A DNA stretch of 64,000 nt from CBDCFT01 sp965216365 (GTDB taxonomy: Bacteria > Pseudomonadota > Gammaproteobacteria > Arenicellales > CBDCFT01). The notes under the pieces are model-generated. The model was not told the DNA's origin, searched no databases, and saw only the letters and a program-made list of their open reading frames with translations. Below are positions 62,091 through 64,000 of this stretch, in pieces. The translations under genes and the position numbers were made by a program. The stretch lies in the NCBI GenBank assembly GCA_965216365.1, contig CBDCFT010000078.1, positions 62,001 to 126,000 of the forward strand, read 5' to 3'. Numbering within the stretch: position 1 is the first letter of the stretch; every line of letters starts with the position of its first letter.

Positions 62091-63893
62091 TTATGCTGCT
62101 TTTTGTAGAACGATCTCGGGGGTCACCGTCTTGGCCATGCGATTGGCGAAGTAATAAATACGCTTGAGCTTCTCGATGATATCCATCTCGATGGTGTAAG
62201 CGGGAATCCGGTTGGGTTCTTCCGCTACCAATCGTTCGATTTCGTGCATGGCCGCAGATTCAGTCAAGCGTGCGATGTCGTCTTTCATATTGGTAACGGT
62301 CTGGGCCGCAACCTCGGAACTCTGGGATACGGCCTGGATGGCGGCATCCACCGACTTCGATACCGCAGAGTGAATATCGCGCAACACCTGTTTTGTCGCT
62401 TCGCTGATTGAAATACCCTCATCGATGAGTTTATTTCCAAGTCCTATCAGGTCGGTTTCGATGACGTCACCGACATTTTCCAGATTATTTACTGCCTCCA
62501 TCAGTTTGACGAACCCTCGGGTTTGAACTTCAGTCATTTCGGTTTTACTGATCTTACCGAGGTATTCGATAATATGACCGTGCAGGATGTCTACCTGATC
62601 ATCCATGTTCTGAATTTTCCCCAGCGTTTCCCGATTGCGCTCGGATATCGCCGGCATCACCTCGGTCAACATGTGCTGAACATGTTCACCCATGTGCAAC
62701 GCCTCGAGCCTCACGCGGTCGAGGGCAAGCGATGTCGTACCCAGCAGTTCCTCATCGAGATATTTCGGACGGATAATAGTGCCGTCGGCCTCCAGCGGTC
62801 GGTCTGGAACCAGGCGTTCCACCAGTCGACTGAATTGAGCGGTGAACCAGATAAAGATCAAGGTATTGGCGACATTGAAGATCGTATGAGCATTCGCAAT
62901 CTGACGCGGCGTTTCGGCGGCAAGCCGTGCAATACCACCGAGTTCCGGGTGGGCCGGCGACAGCGAGGTAACCAGGGTAGTGAGCTGCGGAATAAAAGCG
63001 ACCCAGAGCAACACACCGGCCACATTAAATAGCACGTGTGCGAACGCAGCCCGCACGGCTTCCCGGGGTTTGCCGATAGACGCGAGCAATGCGGTAACAC
63101 AAGTTCCTATGTTGGCCCCAAAGGCCAGCGCGATTCCCGCGGGCAAGGTGATGAATCCCTGGCTTGCCATCACAATTACAATACCTGTGGTAGCCGACGA
63201 GGATTGAATCAAACCCGTGAAAGCGGCGGCAATCAGGATGCCGATGGCAGGGTTTTCCATGCTGACCATCAAATCCAGGAAGGGCTGATAGCTACGCAGC
63301 GGTTTCATAGCATCGCTCATTACAGCCATACCGAAGAACACCATGCCCAAACCCATGATAATCGAACCGTATTGCTTGATGCGCTCCTGCTTGGAAAAGA
63401 AAAGCATGCTGAAACCTATCGCGATCATCAGCAACGCTGCCTTGGTGACTTTGAAGGCGACAATCTGAGCGGTAATAGTGGTGCCGATATTCGCGCCCAT
63501 GATCACTCCAATGGACTGCGCCATGGACATGAGACCAGCGGAGATAAAACCGACCACCAGCACGGTGGTAATAGATGAGGACTGGATGATCGCCGTCACG
63601 AACGCCCCAGTTAAGGCCCCCATGAAACGATTAGTGGTGAGTTTGGCCAGGATCAGTTTCATGCGCTCACCGGCGACCGCTTTCAGTGCCTCCGCCATCT
63701 TTTCCATGCCATACAGGAACAGTGCGAGACCACCAAAAAGATTCATGGCCATAAACCCCCAGGCCATTTCTTCCTGTGCTTCCTCGGCGGCGAACACAGG
63801 GACGGCAATTAGGGTCAATAAAACGGCCGTTGCGAAGGCCAGCGCTGACCGGGTGTTATTTTGCAGATACGCTTTGCCTAAATATCGATACAT
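62091..63893 (-). CDS. Na/Pi cotransporter family protein with PhoU-like domain (copy 2)
   Basis: A 600-residue paralogue of copy 1 on the other strand. Here both membrane repeats keep QSSS (AIIQSSSITTVLVVG and LIQSSSATTGIVIV) and GANIGT. An N-terminal hydrophobic stretch (ALAFATAVLLTLIAVPVFAA) resembles a cleavable signal. A C-terminal PhoU-like domain spans about residues 380-590. The universal stress gene lies just upstream on the same strand. Confidence 0.9.
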   Translation of the reverse strand: MYRYLGKAYLQNNTRSALAFATAVLLTLIAVPVFAAEEAQEEMAWGFMAMNLFGGLALFLYGMEKMAEALKAVAGERMKLILAKLTTNRFMGALTGAFVTAIIQSSSITTVLVVGFISAGLMSMAQSIGVIMGANIGTTITAQIVAFKVTKAALLMIAIGFSMLFFSKQERIKQYGSIIMGLGMVFFGMAVMSDAMKPLRSYQPFLDLMVSMENPAIGILIAAAFTGLIQSSSATTGIVIVMASQGFITLPAGIALAFGANIGTCVTALLASIGKPREAVRAAFAHVLFNVAGVLLWVAFIPQLTTLVTSLSPAHPELGGIARLAAETPRQIANAHTIFNVANTLIFIWFTAQFSRLVERLVPDRPLEADGTIIRPKYLDEELLGTTSLALDRVRLEALHMGEHVQHMLTEVMPAISERNRETLGKIQNMDDQVDILHGHIIEYLGKISKTEMTEVQTRGFVKLMEAVNNLENVGDVIETDLIGLGNKLIDEGISISEATKQVLRDIHSAVSKSVDAAIQAVSQSSEVAAQTVTNMKDDIARLTESAAMHEIERLVAEEPNRIPAYTIEMDIIEKLKRIYYFANRMAKTVTPEIVLQKAA

Positions 63894-63907
63894 CGTTTAA
63901 CTCCTCG

Positions 63908-64000
63908 TTATGATTCTTGATTTTTCGGAAGTTTTACGATGGTGACTGGAAACGGGCACAGACGCAGTAACTGTTCCGCCTTGGACCCGAGCAGGAAATG
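63908..64000 (-). CDS. universal stress protein family, C-terminal end only
   Basis: The last 30 codons of a gene entering from the right edge on the minus strand, ending in TAA at 63908. It reads HFLLGSKAEQLLRLCPFPVT and on to IVKLPKNQES, the C-terminal pattern GSxAExLLRxxPxPVxxV of UspA-type proteins. It ends 15 bases before the start of the copy-2 Na/Pi gene, so the two may be cotranscribed. Confidence 0.78.
   Translation of the reverse strand, partial: HFLLGSKAEQLLRLCPFPVTIVKLPKNQES

Noticed and set aside
1..64000. CRISPR array, prophage or integrative element backbone
   Set aside because: No regularly spaced repeats, no cas, integrase or phage structural genes found in the window.

Overview
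The window is a chromosomal segment of a Gram-negative bacterium, most probably a gammaproteobacterium. The evidence is the lipid A / LPS supply genes (msbA, lpxK, kdsB), the Lol lipoprotein-release genes, prfB with its programmed frameshift directly before lysS, and the order uvrC-pgsA-tRNA-Gly-tRNA-Cys-tRNA-Leu, which is also found in enterobacteria. FNR/ANR-type boxes suggest a facultative or oxygen-sensing lifestyle. I see no plasmid or phage backbone and no CRISPR array.

Layout. (1) 0-16.6 kb is housekeeping and envelope: a partial pntA (minus strand), prfB, lysS, lolC, lolD, a secreted papain-like amidase (minus), comEC with a one-base frameshift, then a tight run exbB-exbD-msbA-GNAT-lpxK-kdsB, a low-molecular-weight tyrosine phosphatase and nagZ. 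(2) 16.6-20.0 kb is an accessory patch: a TauD-family dioxygenase, a scrap of an IS66-type orfA, and a group II intron remnant split by a complete IS3-family element (24-bp inverted ends, 3-bp target duplication). (3) 20.0-26.3 kb returns to core genes: efp, a type-5 uracil-DNA glycosylase, uvrC, pgsA, three tRNAs, a small zinc-ribbon ORF, a lipoprotein and a phosphoribosyltransferase.

(4) 26.3-36.1 kb reads as an organosulfonate catabolic island. A GntR regulator is divergent from suyA-suyB (sulfolactate sulfo-lyase), an HpsN-type HisD-fold dehydrogenase, an SDR, a zinc alcohol dehydrogenase and a ComC-type sulfolactate dehydrogenase. A TRAP-TAXI transporter (permease frameshifted) lies just beyond on the other strand. 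The inferred route is import of dihydroxypropanesulfonate (DHPS), equilibration of its isomers by the two dehydrogenases, oxidation to sulfolactate, and cleavage to pyruvate plus sulfite.

(5) 36.4-64 kb is dominated by phosphate. It holds an FNR-preceded CBS protein, pstS (frameshifted), a PhoU protein fused to a catalytically dead tyrosine-phosphatase-like domain, pstC, pstA, two non-identical pstB genes whose ATPase motif losses are complementary, phoB, phoR, a DUF47/PhoU-like protein with a Pit transporter, an FHA-like/PPP phosphatase, a P-loop NTPase, a 2-phosphoglycerate kinase of archaeal type next to an archaeal-type phosphoglycerate mutase, a methyltransferase and a CYTH triphosphatase-like protein. 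It ends with two CorC-type membrane proteins, two Na/Pi cotransporters and a partial universal stress protein. The most unusual points are the asymmetric PstB pair, the PhoU-pseudophosphatase fusion, and the 2-phosphoglycerate kinase/ApgM pair, whose upstream region shares a 13-base motif with that of pstS.

Three genes (comEC, the TRAP permease, pstS) each carry one single-base frameshift. They may be true lesions or assembly errors, and reads would be needed to decide.
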